Positions 44,952-53,608 of a stretch of 64,000 nucleotides of DNA are shown here, piece after piece. Origin of the DNA: Deltaproteobacteria bacterium (GTDB lineage Bacteria; Myxococcota_A; Polyangia; Haliangiales; Haliangiaceae). The stretch lies in assembly GCA_020630875.1 (NCBI GenBank), contig JAHDIH010000005.1:62001-126000 (forward strand). Direction: 5' to 3'. Position 1 is the stretch's first letter, and each line of letters opens with the position of its first letter. The translations under genes and the position numbers were made by a program. Under the pieces are notes generated by a model. The model did no database searches. It saw nothing but the letters and a program-made list of their open reading frames with translations, and had not been told where the DNA came from.

Positions 44952-45938
44952 GTGTACGATCGCCATGTGGCAGACGGTGATGAGCTAGTCGTATCGCAGA
45001 CTAAGGGCTTCGACTTAACCAAGGCGAAGTTTTCTAATGAGGATTACTTCGTGTGGTCTCAATGTGATGGCAAAAAGACCGTAGCGGATATCAGTCGAGA
45101 AACTGGTCTCGCCAGAAGTTTGGTTAAGGAGGTTCTAGGACGTTTGGCCGCGATGAACGCTATTGACGGACTAGAAGACTCCGCGGCAAAGCAATCAGAG
45201 TCTGCTAAATCAGTGGTGGCAGAAAACTCTGGACCAACAGAGGACGCCAGTTCCAAAGTCAAAGCGAGCGGAAACGATCCGATCGAGAGAATCGCTGAGA
45301 TGAAAGGTCGAATGGCTGGCGACTACTTTGTCTTGCTTGGAGTTGACGAATCAACCAGCAAGACGGACATCAAGCGAGCATACTTTAAACTCTCCAAAGA
45401 GTTTCATCCCGACAGACACTACTCGCAGCAGAATGCCGAGGTGAAGGATGACTTGGCTGAGATTTTTAACGAGTTAACGGTAGCGTTCAAAGTATTGACG
45501 AAAGATTCCAAGCGGTCGCGTTACTTGGCTTCCATTGGAAAAGGAGCTACGACCGAACAAACGAAAGCCGATCATGCCCATGATCTGTTTGAACGTGGGG
45601 TAGCACTGCAAAGTCACAGGCAGTATGAAAATGCGCTGAAGTTTTTCCTCGCCGCGCACAAAAGTGTTCCTTCAGTTCGTTGTTTACGAAGAGCAGTAGA
45701 CTGTGCCGTTCAACTCGAGAAGTGGCAAGAAGCCAAAGGCTATGTGGACGCTGCGATTGCAATGCAGCCAAGAGATCCTTCACTGTTGCGACTGCTATCG
45801 ACTGTGCATGAAGGTAATGGTGAGCTTAAGGAGGCAATGTGTGCCTTGGAGCAAGCTCTTGATATTCCAACGGAAAATGACGCAATGGTTTCTGCGCTGT
45901 TGAAAAGTAAAGAGCGACTCTCCCAAAAAATAGGGTAG
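44952..45938 (+). CDS. J-domain protein with N-terminal winged-helix-like domain and C-terminal TPRs
   Basis: A 328-residue DnaJ-like co-chaperone of unusual layout. Residues 27-74 hold a small helical domain (F33-x2-S36-x2-DG39-40 ... GL52-53 ... RL64-65); 75-118 is an acidic linker; 123-195 is a J domain with the essential HPD at 152-154, able to stimulate an Hsp70; 205-328 are TPR repeats (HRQYENALKFFLAAHKSVPS, EAKGYVDAAIAMQPRDPS). It lacks the Gly/Phe and zinc regions of DnaJ proper. The GTG start is three bases after argF, and an Hsp70 gene follows after 62 bases. Confidence 0.85.
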   Translation: MYDRHVADGDELVVSQTKGFDLTKAKFSNEDYFVWSQCDGKKTVADISRETGLARSLVKEVLGRLAAMNAIDGLEDSAAKQSESAKSVVAENSGPTEDASSKVKASGNDPIERIAEMKGRMAGDYFVLLGVDESTSKTDIKRAYFKLSKEFHPDRHYSQQNAEVKDDLAEIFNELTVAFKVLTKDSKRSRYLASIGKGATTEQTKADHAHDLFERGVALQSHRQYENALKFFLAAHKSVPSVRCLRRAVDCAVQLEKWQEAKGYVDAAIAMQPRDPSLLRLLSTVHEGNGELKEAMCALEQALDIPTENDAMVSALLKSKERLSQKIG

Positions 45939-46000
45939 CTGCCTGTAACATCGCAGGGGCGATTCGCGGTACAATTTTCGGTAGATATGGGGGGCATCGA

Positions 46001-47836
46001 ATGAAAGAACGAGTGATCGGAATTGACTTAGGCACGACAAATTCGTGCGTGTCTGTTTTAGAGGATGGCACGCCAGTGGTGATTCCTAACCGAGGTGGAT
46101 ACAAAACTACACCTTCGATGATTGCCATAGCGGAGAACGGAAAACGGCTCGTTGGTCATATTGCAAAGCGACAAGCGGTGACCAATGCCGAGAATACTGT
46201 TTTCGCTGCTAAGCGTTTGATCGGGCGAAAATGGGGGTCGGCTGCCGTGAGAGCTTCGATCGACACCATGCCGTATCAAATAGTCGAAGGCCCTCATGAC
46301 GACGTCCGAATTATGCTTCGTGACCAAGTGTTTTCGATCCCTGAGCTTTCTGCTTACATTTTGCAGGAGATGAAAATTATTGCCGACGAGTACCTTGGTG
46401 ACGTCGCGGAGAAAGCTGTCATTACGGTTCCAGCGTATTTTAACGATGGGCAACGTCAAGCCACCAAGGACGCCGGGCGGGTCGCTGGGTTAGACGTGAT
46501 TCGAATCATCAACGAACCAACTGCAGCGGCGTTGGCGTACGGTTTTGGCAAAGAGATAGAAAAGAAAGTCGCAGTTTTTGATCTTGGCGGCGGAACTTTC
46601 GATATCTCTGTACTCGAAATCGGAAACGGTGTGTTTGAGGTCGTATCGACCGCAGGGGACACCTTCCTTGGTGGTGAGGACTTCGACACTCGTATTATTG
46701 CATGGCTGGTAGAGTCCTTTGAAAAAGAACACGGCGTTGATTTGCGTCAAGATAAAATGGCTTTGCAACGTCTAAAAGATGTTGCAGAGAAAGCAAAGTG
46801 CGAGTTGTCTTCTGTGAAGGAAACAGAAATCAATTTGCCGTTCATTGTTTCTGTGGGACGGAATGAAGCACTGCACTTGCAGATGGTATTGACTAGGGAA
46901 AAACTCGAAGAGCTGACTGCTGATTTGGTGCAGCGAACGCTGGATATTTGCGCAAGAACGTTAGAAGAAGCTGAAGCTACTCCCGCTGAGATAGAAGAAG
47001 TCATTCTCGTTGGTGGAATGACTCGAATGCCGAAAGTTCAAGAAGCTGTTTCCGCATATTTCGGGCGTGAGCCATGCAAAGGGGTTCATCCAGATGAAGT
47101 TGTCGCGATGGGAGCTTCTATTCAAGGTGCGGCCTTGGTCGATGGCGACAGTGAGATTTTGTTGCTTGATGTCACGCCTCACTCGCTAGGAATTATGGTG
47201 GATGGTGGCTACTTCGATCCTTTGATCGAGCAAAATGCTACCGTTCCAACGTCGGCCAAAAAGGACTTTACGACCGTTAGGGATAATCAAACGACTGTTA
47301 AGATTCTGGTTTTTCAAGGTGAGAGCGAACGTGCTGAAGAAAATGAGCTTCTTGGTGAATTTGCGCTAACTGGTCTTCGGCGTGCACCACAAGGTGAAGT
47401 GAAAGTCGAAGTAGAGTTTCATGTTAGTGCCGATGGTATCGTTTCCGTAAAAGCGACCGATCTTGAGACAGGACTTGAGCAGTCAATCACCGTTACCGCG
47501 TCTAGTGGCCTCACCGACGATGAAGTCAAGAAGATGATTGACGACAACGAAGAGTATTTGGTTGAAGTTAAAGAAACCGATGAGTTCGAAAAGCAACGCC
47601 ACTTAGTAGAACAGATGCTTAGCGAGATCGACGAACTGTTTCCCAAAGTCTCAGACATCATTAGTGGATCTGAGTTCGGTCAAGATGCAGTTAAGAAAGC
47701 CAAGTCCGTGTGTGAGAAAGCAAGAGGAGCCATTGATTCTCGTGACGTAGCGATGGTTGACGAAGCGGGCAAGGCACTTCAACGAACTCTGAACATGTTC
47801 AAAGGCGTGGTGTCTAAAACTACGTCTGTAGGTTAG
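46001..47836 (+). CDS. Hsp70 chaperone (DnaK paralogue) with shortened C-terminus
   Basis: A 611-residue Hsp70. The ATPase domain has phosphate-1 [52 protein letters not shown] and the adenosine motif [14 protein letters not shown]; the substrate domain (about 380-500) includes [14 protein letters not shown] and [14 protein letters not shown]; a helical lid follows. The protein stops at about [12 protein letters not shown], without the disordered acidic tail ending in EEVK-like residues of canonical DnaK. No grpE or dnaJ/hrcA is adjacent, so this is probably a specialised paralogue serving the J protein upstream. It is eight bases before the acidic protein gene. Confidence 0.93.
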   Translation: MKERVIGIDLGTTNSCVSVLEDGTPVVIPNRGGYKTTPSMIAIAENGKRLVGHIAKRQAVTNAENTVFAAKRLIGRKWGSAAVRASIDTMPYQIVEGPHDDVRIMLRDQVFSIPELSAYILQEMKIIADEYLGDVAEKAVITVPAYFNDGQRQATKDAGRVAGLDVIRIINEPTAAALAYGFGKEIEKKVAVFDLGGGTFDISVLEIGNGVFEVVSTAGDTFLGGEDFDTRIIAWLVESFEKEHGVDLRQDKMALQRLKDVAEKAKCELSSVKETEINLPFIVSVGRNEALHLQMVLTREKLEELTADLVQRTLDICARTLEEAEATPAEIEEVILVGGMTRMPKVQEAVSAYFGREPCKGVHPDEVVAMGASIQGAALVDGDSEILLLDVTPHSLGIMVDGGYFDPLIEQNATVPTSAKKDFTTVRDNQTTVKILVFQGESERAEENELLGEFALTGLRRAPQGEVKVEVEFHVSADGIVSVKATDLETGLEQSITVTASSGLTDDEVKKMIDDNEEYLVEVKETDEFEKQRHLVEQMLSEIDELFPKVSDIISGSEFGQDAVKKAKSVCEKARGAIDSRDVAMVDEAGKALQRTLNMFKGVVSKTTSVG

Positions 47837-47844
47837 GGGAACCA

Positions 47845-49938
47845 GTGACTGACGATCGAAGCGATGCGGTAGAGGAATTCAAGGCTGATACAGAGACCAA
47901 ACCGGAATCTGAGTTCACCATAGAATTTCTCACCAAAGCAAAACCTAAGCAGTGGGGTGAAGTAGACCCTTTCGCTGGTGTTGCGGCTTCGCAAGACGTT
48001 GGCGAATATGACGACGACGACGACTACGAGGACATTCAAATCGGAGAACCTCAGCTCAGTGTGGAATCCGGCGCAAGCGAATCAAACCGAAGGCTAGAGA
48101 CTCAAGAAGCTGAGGCGCGAGCCGATGTTAATATCCTAAATCCGGCTCCGGCAGAAGGTCCGGTCCACACGCAAGACTTCTCTTTGGAGCATTTGCAAGC
48201 GGCGATTGCATTGGAGTCGCCGGTAGAGGGTGTTTCCGAAGCTGAGAAGGTGGAGGAGCCTGCGGAAGCCTTTTATTCCGGTTCTCAAGAAATAGAAGAG
48301 TCGGAACCTAGTTCTGCGGTGTACAATCTTGATGCAGATGAGCCGACCGACTTCGAGTCTCCCATCGCGACTGATAGTTTCTCGTTAGACGCACTACATT
48401 CCGTTAACGAAGGAAGTCTTGCTCCCGTTGACGAAGAGGTAGAAGAGCTGTTTTCAAGCGAACCTGCCGCCCTCGCCGACGAAAGCGAACTCGCGGAAGA
48501 GTTTGCCGATGTGTCCACCGCGGTGGCAAACAAAGAGCTGACTCATCAACTCTTGTCTGCGTTGCAAACTAAACCGGAAGAGTTTTCTGACTCTTCAACC
48601 GCTGTAGCGAGCAGTGAACTAACGCGAGAGCTATTGTCTTCAATGGAAGGTCAAGAGCCGTCAGTGAACTTCTCCGCGAAGCCAAAGGGGGCGTTGCCAG
48701 ACCTACAAGCAGATGGGGCTACTCCCTTAGAGTTGACACCATCTGGTGAATTTTTCGAACCCAATCCGTCTTTAGCGCAAGAACTTCTCGGGCAGCTTGA
48801 AGTGATCAAGGAAGAAAAATCACAAGTTTCGCGCTTAGAGTCAATCGGCGGCAACGCGGGAGAAAGCGTACCATCAGAAGAGTCGACGCTGCCACCTAAG
48901 CTAGAGCTGGACTTTCAACGCCCCCCAGAACAAGCGCTTGATTTAGAGCAATCGCCGAGTTTAGAACTGCAGCAATCGCCGATTTTGGACCTAGAGCAGG
49001 CACCAGAAGTGGCGTCGGCGTTTGGCCAAGAGCAAAAAGGAAAACCAGGCACGGTAAGAGTGGTCGATCTCGGCCTGCAAAGCATTGCGGATATTGGTAG
49101 AGCCGGTGGGGCAGCGCCTATTTCAATTAGTGCCTCCGGTGAAATCAGCGGCGATGAGGACCTAGGGATTGAGTATGAGGTATTGGAGCCAGTGGAAGAC
49201 GCTCTTCAAGGTGGCGAGCTTCTGGAGTATACCGGTGATGACATTCCTGAAGAGCCGACAGGAGAGCGAGTTCTTGGTTTAGAACAAACAGAAGCGTTGC
49301 ATTCTGATGACTTCGCAGCCGAAGAGTTTGGAGAAAGTAAAACGGGACTCGAAGATGAGTTCGTCGGTGAGAAGACTGGCGTTGGCGATGGCGTTTTTGA
49401 AGAGATACCGACGGGGGGCGGGCAACCGGGAGCTGGATTTGGTCCTGCCGTTGTCGAACGGATCAATCAGCTGCAGACTACCCGAGCAGATATGAAGTCT
49501 TTGGTTTCCAAGATGGTAACTGCAATGCAGAGCGCGGCGACGTCTACCGGGGAGGAGTTGCTTGAGCAGCGCGTTAGCTTCTTACTAGATCACGCTAAGA
49601 GTTTGCTGGAGAAGAAGGAAGCTGCCGGGGCCATTTCCGCAGTTCTTCTTGCGGAGGCAGTCGCGGAAGCGAAACCTTCGTTACTGGACGGGCATCAACA
49701 GTTCATTAGAAGAGTAGTTTACGCCTACATTGGGACTTCTGACTCTGTCGTGGATTTGGTCATTCCACTCAACGAGCTGTCCAACCACAACATCGCCGCA
49801 ATCGAGGCCTTTATCTTGTCTCGGGTAGACGGCATGATGAATATGGAGGAACTCATCTCGGTGAGCGGACTTAGTTCTTCGCAAGCTTTTCTCATATTCT
49901 GCAGGTTACACTTGCGGAAATTGATTAGTTTTCGATAA
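47845..49938 (+). CDS. long acidic low-complexity protein with C-terminal winged-helix-like domain
   Basis: A 697-residue protein of unknown function. Residues 1-530 are strongly acidic (Glu/Asp/Ser/Pro rich) and probably disordered, but carry repeated short amphipathic elements: FSLEHLQ (112-118) and FSLDALH (179-185), STAVANKELTHQLLSAL (224-240) and STAVASSELTRELLSSM (251-267), and NPSLAQELLGQL (307-318). The last 160 residues look folded: a helical segment (RADMKSLVSKMVTAMQSA, LLDHAKSLLEKKEAAGAISA), then a small domain, F656-x2-S659-x2-DG662-663 ... GL675-676 ... RL687-688, with the same spacing as the J-protein N-terminus. The start is GTG. It follows the Hsp70 gene by eight bases and precedes argG by nine. 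Confidence 0.75.
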   Translation: MTDDRSDAVEEFKADTETKPESEFTIEFLTKAKPKQWGEVDPFAGVAASQDVGEYDDDDDYEDIQIGEPQLSVESGASESNRRLETQEAEARADVNILNPAPAEGPVHTQDFSLEHLQAAIALESPVEGVSEAEKVEEPAEAFYSGSQEIEESEPSSAVYNLDADEPTDFESPIATDSFSLDALHSVNEGSLAPVDEEVEELFSSEPAALADESELAEEFADVSTAVANKELTHQLLSALQTKPEEFSDSSTAVASSELTRELLSSMEGQEPSVNFSAKPKGALPDLQADGATPLELTPSGEFFEPNPSLAQELLGQLEVIKEEKSQVSRLESIGGNAGESVPSEESTLPPKLELDFQRPPEQALDLEQSPSLELQQSPILDLEQAPEVASAFGQEQKGKPGTVRVVDLGLQSIADIGRAGGAAPISISASGEISGDEDLGIEYEVLEPVEDALQGGELLEYTGDDIPEEPTGERVLGLEQTEALHSDDFAAEEFGESKTGLEDEFVGEKTGVGDGVFEEIPTGGGQPGAGFGPAVVERINQLQTTRADMKSLVSKMVTAMQSAATSTGEELLEQRVSFLLDHAKSLLEKKEAAGAISAVLLAEAVAEAKPSLLDGHQQFIRRVVYAYIGTSDSVVDLVIPLNELSNHNIAAIEAFILSRVDGMMNMEELISVSGLSSSQAFLIFCRLHLRKLISFR

Positions 49939-49947
49939 ACGTAGACA

Positions 49948-51147
49948 ATGCCCATTACAAAAATTGTACTTGCCTACTCAGGTGGATTAGATACATCTGT
50001 CGCCATTCCTTGGCTAAAAGAGCACTATGGTGACTGTGAAGTAATTGGCTATTGTGCCGATGTTGGCCAGGATGAACCGCTACAAGAAGCACGCGAGCGA
50101 GGTCTTGCCACGGGTGCCAGTATTTGTGAGGTCGATGATTTACGTGAAACGTTCGTCGAAGATTACGTCTTTCCTGCTTTCCGGGCGGGTGCCATCTATG
50201 AGGCGCAATATTTGCTTGGAACATCTCTAGCGAGGCCATGTATTGCCAAAGGATTAGTTGATACGGCGAATAAGTATGGTGCAGAAGCCATCGCCCATGG
50301 CGCGACAGGAAAGGGCAACGACCAAGTCAGATTTGAGCTCGCGGCGTACGCTCTGAGACCTGACATAAAAATCGTTGCCCCTTGGCGCGAATGGAAGTTC
50401 AAGGGCCGCGCAGAATTGATGGCCTATGCCGCCGAGCGAAACATTCCTGTGGAGGCAAGCGTTAGCAAACCGTACTCTATTGATCGAAATGCACTCCATA
50501 CTTCCTATGAGGGGGGGATTCTAGAAGACCCGTGGGAAGCACCGCCCGAAGAAATGTTTCAACTTACAAAATCCCCCCAAGATGCACCTGACAAACCGTT
50601 AGACTTAGACATTGAGTTTAGAGCGGGGGATCCCGTGGCTATCAACGGAGTTGCCTACGCTCCGTATCAGCTGCTTACCAAACTCAATGAACTAGCAGGC
50701 GAACACGCCGTTGGTCGTGTTGATTTAGTTGAGAATCGCTTTGTGGGAATGAAGTCCAGAGGGGTGTACGAAACCCCTGGCGGCACGGTGATTTATGCAG
50801 CCCGTCAAGCCGTTGAATCTCTGACTTTGGATAAGGCCGTGCTTCATCAACGACTGGCATTGACGCCTGAGTACGCCAGAATGCTCTACAATGGATTTTG
50901 GTTTGCACCTGAACGTGAGGCACTTCAAATGTACTTTGATCAAACCTCTAAAGTGGTAAACGGCGTTTGTCGTCTGCGACTGTACAAAGGGTCTCTTACG
51001 GTTCTTGGTCGAAAATCTCCTAATTCACTCTACGACCCTGAAATTGCCACGTTTGAAGAGAGTGACTACGATCACCGTGACGCCAATGGCTTCATTCGTT
51101 TGAATGCGTTGCGTCTCCGGATTCGCGCGAATCAAATGAAAGGTTGA
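49948..51147 (+). CDS. argG: argininosuccinate synthase
   Basis: Joins citrulline and aspartate with ATP. AYSGGLDTSV (residues 9-18) is the ATP pyrophosphatase loop; the aspartate/citrulline site includes HGATGKGNDQVRFE and EASVSKPYSIDRN; LGRKSPNSLYDPE closes the core. The 399 residues are normal. argH is not in the window. Its 3' end overlaps the convergent coaE by 56 bases. Confidence 0.97.
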   Translation: MPITKIVLAYSGGLDTSVAIPWLKEHYGDCEVIGYCADVGQDEPLQEARERGLATGASICEVDDLRETFVEDYVFPAFRAGAIYEAQYLLGTSLARPCIAKGLVDTANKYGAEAIAHGATGKGNDQVRFELAAYALRPDIKIVAPWREWKFKGRAELMAYAAERNIPVEASVSKPYSIDRNALHTSYEGGILEDPWEAPPEEMFQLTKSPQDAPDKPLDLDIEFRAGDPVAINGVAYAPYQLLTKLNELAGEHAVGRVDLVENRFVGMKSRGVYETPGGTVIYAARQAVESLTLDKAVLHQRLALTPEYARMLYNGFWFAPEREALQMYFDQTSKVVNGVCRLRLYKGSLTVLGRKSPNSLYDPEIATFEESDYDHRDANGFIRLNALRLRIRANQMKG

Positions 51148-51730
51148 CGAGCTCGGAGTGGACTTTTGAGACTTGCGCGCGCGTAACGTCCAGAGGGCCG
51201 CTATTGTCGATCAACCAATCTGCAGCGGCTTCTTTTTCTTGTACCGGTAGTTGTGCCGCTATCCTAGACTCGGCGTCGTTCCTTGCAAGAGCGTCTCGCT
51301 TGGTAAGACGTTCCACTTGAATGGCGTGAGGGACGGTGACTACGATGAGTCCTGCCATTCCTTTGTGCAAATTGTTCTCAACGATTAGTGCCGCGTCGTA
51401 GATGACGAAAGGCTCTTCTTTGGAAAGTTGTGAGAATTGTTTCATTGTCTCTGCCGCAATACGCGGATGGGTAATTGCATTTAATTTCTTTCTGGCACTT
51501 TCGTCTGAAAAAACCAGAGTAGCGAGTTGTTCTCTGTCGAGTGTACCATTGGTGGTCAAGTACGCTTCGCCGAAGCATTCGATGACTGCCTTCAATCCTT
51601 CCGTTTGCGGGGCAACGACTTGTCTGGCCACGACATCGGCGTCTACGATTGCCGCTCCAAGCTCTTTGAACATGGCGGCTACCGTCGACTTACCGCACGC
51701 AATTCCTCCAGTGAGACCGTAAACTTTCAT
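51092..51730 (-). CDS. coaE: dephospho-CoA kinase
   Basis: Last step of coenzyme A synthesis. ATG 51730 is chosen (MKVYGLTGGIACGKST), because the P-loop GGIACGKS at residues 8-15 should be near the N-terminus; the longer frame from 51775 adds 15 residues with no family match. AIVDADVVARQVV and LVFSDESARKKLNAITHPRI are the family's substrate segments. The 212-residue length is normal. The C-terminus is encoded in the end of argG on the other strand. Confidence 0.94.
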   Translation of the reverse strand: MKVYGLTGGIACGKSTVAAMFKELGAAIVDADVVARQVVAPQTEGLKAVIECFGEAYLTTNGTLDREQLATLVFSDESARKKLNAITHPRIAAETMKQFSQLSKEEPFVIYDAALIVENNLHKGMAGLIVVTVPHAIQVERLTKRDALARNDAESRIAAQLPVQEKEAAADWLIDNSGPLDVTRAQVSKVHSELVNLSFDSRESGDATHSNE

Positions 51731-51790
51731 TCTTTTGAAATTATACATATTTGTGTAGGCAGGGGCGGCATCCATTGGTACTCATTGCAT

Positions 51791-52228
51791 ATGAGGTTGC
51801 TTTCCCTTTTGTTGCTGATATTCGTTGCCTATGCAGCCAATGCGGACACATACGTTGGGGGAGACCGTTGTGCCACGTGCCACCAGAAAGAATATCGAGT
51901 CTGGAAAAAAGGTCCTCACGCCTCAGCACAAAAGAATGTTGAGGCATCTACCAGTCAAAGTTGTTTTCATTGTCATTCTACGGGGCAGGGGCCAGCTGCG
52001 ACTCAATTGCCCTTGCCAAATGTTCAATGCGAAGCTTGCCATGGTGCTGGAATGTACTACGCCAAAGAAGATGTGATGAGAAACAGGGTCTTGGCAATAA
52101 AACTAGGAATGCGAGAACTAGCTCCGGAAGACAAGATGGTCGCAATGTGCCAAGCTTGTCACAGAGATGATGTTGGTATTGGTAAGAAGTTTAATGCCGT
52201 TAAATCTTGGAAAAGGATAGGACATTGA
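51791..52228 (+). CDS. exported tetraheme c-type cytochrome
   Basis: A 145-residue periplasmic cytochrome. ATG 51791 gives a clean signal peptide (LLSLLLLIFVAYAANA, cut near residue 18). Four CxxCH heme sites follow at residues 27-31 (CATCH), 58-62 (CFHCH), 80-84 (CEACH) and 120-124 (CQACH); the start of the mature part, YVGGDRCATCHQKEYRVWKKG, resembles the cytochrome c554-like multiheme family. Its partner and electron donor are unknown. It is divergent from coaE and overlaps the engB start, an odd place for a respiratory protein. Confidence 0.88.
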   Translation: MRLLSLLLLIFVAYAANADTYVGGDRCATCHQKEYRVWKKGPHASAQKNVEASTSQSCFHCHSTGQGPAATQLPLPNVQCEACHGAGMYYAKEDVMRNRVLAIKLGMRELAPEDKMVAMCQACHRDDVGIGKKFNAVKSWKRIGH

Positions 52229-52824
52229 GTGGCAACGGCGAGTTTGTAATTTCTGCAGTAGCGGAGAAAGGGTTTCCTAAATCAACGCTTCCAGAAATAG
52301 CATTTGTGGGAAAGTCGAATGTTGGGAAGTCTTCGCTGCTTAATAAGCTTTCGAATATTAAAAAGCTTGCAAGGGTCTCGAACACTCCAGGTAGGACAAG
52401 AGCCGTAAACTGGTTTAGGGTAGTAAACAAACGAGGAAAAGAGGTGCACTTCGTAGACTTGCCTGGTTACGGATACGCCAAAGTTTCCAAATCAATGAAG
52501 AAAGAATGGGGTCCCTTAATTGAGTCCTATTTGACCGATCGATCGGCTTTGAAATTAGTGTTGCTTCTGCTGGATATACGACGAGGTGTATCGGAAGAAG
52601 AAGAAGACTTTGTTTTGTGGTTGCAGGAGCAAGAAATCGATGTCGCGGTCGTATTGACCAAATCGGATAAATTGGCCAAGAACAAGCGAAAGCCGGTGGC
52701 TATGAAAGTTAAGCGGGACCTGTCGCTGAGACGTATGCCAGTGCTTTCGAGTGCGACCAAGGGAGACGGCATGGATGATATTTGGCGTCTGATAGGAAAA
52801 GCACTTGAAGGTGGAGTTAGTTGA
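52225..52824 (+). CDS. engB: ribosome biogenesis GTPase YihA/YsxC (EngB)
   Basis: Essential small GTPase for large-subunit assembly. The P-loop GKSNVGKSS is at 29-37, switch motif NTPGRTRAVNWF and VDLPGYGYAKVSK follow, then TKSDKLAKN (base recognition) and LSSATKGDGMD. The start is set at TTG 52225, which overlaps the cytochrome stop and has AGGATAGG just upstream; a TTG at 52207 would add six residues. The 199 residues are normal. It is coupled to the next gene. Confidence 0.94.
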   Translation: MSGNGEFVISAVAEKGFPKSTLPEIAFVGKSNVGKSSLLNKLSNIKKLARVSNTPGRTRAVNWFRVVNKRGKEVHFVDLPGYGYAKVSKSMKKEWGPLIESYLTDRSALKLVLLLLDIRRGVSEEEEDFVLWLQEQEIDVAVVLTKSDKLAKNKRKPVAMKVKRDLSLRRMPVLSSATKGDGMDDIWRLIGKALEGGVS

Positions 52825-53242
52825 ACTGGGGCTGAGCAGGCTTGAAGACATGCTTGCGGTCCAGCCTCGCGATGCTTCCATTTGCCAATCAGAACTTTCC
52901 TCTCCTGGTTACCTTGTTTGGGGAGCACTTCGTAAGGAGGCGGTTATCGGCTACGTCGTAGTTGATTCTCGAATTACGCCTCACGAGATACACATGATTG
53001 CAGTCCACCCCGAGTCGAGAAGGCAAGGGATCGGCTTTCGAATGTTGACGGCGGTAGTTGCGAAGTATCGTTCTATTTTTCTTGAGGTATCCGACAGCAA
53101 TACCGCCGCCCAAAAGCTGTATGCTCGAGCTGGATTTCGCGAAGTGGGTCGCCGCAAAGCCTATTACAATGACGGCAGTGACGCGATATTAATGCAAGTG
53201 GGGGACGAAATAGTGATGGAACGAAACATTTCGGAAACATAA
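52805..53242 (+). CDS. rimI: GNAT N-acetyltransferase, RimI type
   Basis: A 145-residue acetyltransferase. The acetyl-CoA loop HPESRRQGIGFRML and the LEVSDSNTAAQKLYARAGFREVGRRKAYY block are the RimI signature; RimI acetylates the N-terminus of ribosomal protein S18, though other targets are known. The start (TTG 52805 or GTG 52811) lies within the engB end. The usual partners tsaB/tsaD are absent here, so the name rests on sequence pattern. Confidence 0.86.
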   Translation: MKVELVELGLSRLEDMLAVQPRDASICQSELSSPGYLVWGALRKEAVIGYVVVDSRITPHEIHMIAVHPESRRQGIGFRMLTAVVAKYRSIFLEVSDSNTAAQKLYARAGFREVGRRKAYYNDGSDAILMQVGDEIVMERNISET

Positions 53243-53599
<357 letters not shown>

Positions 53600-53608
53600 A
53601 GGACAATC

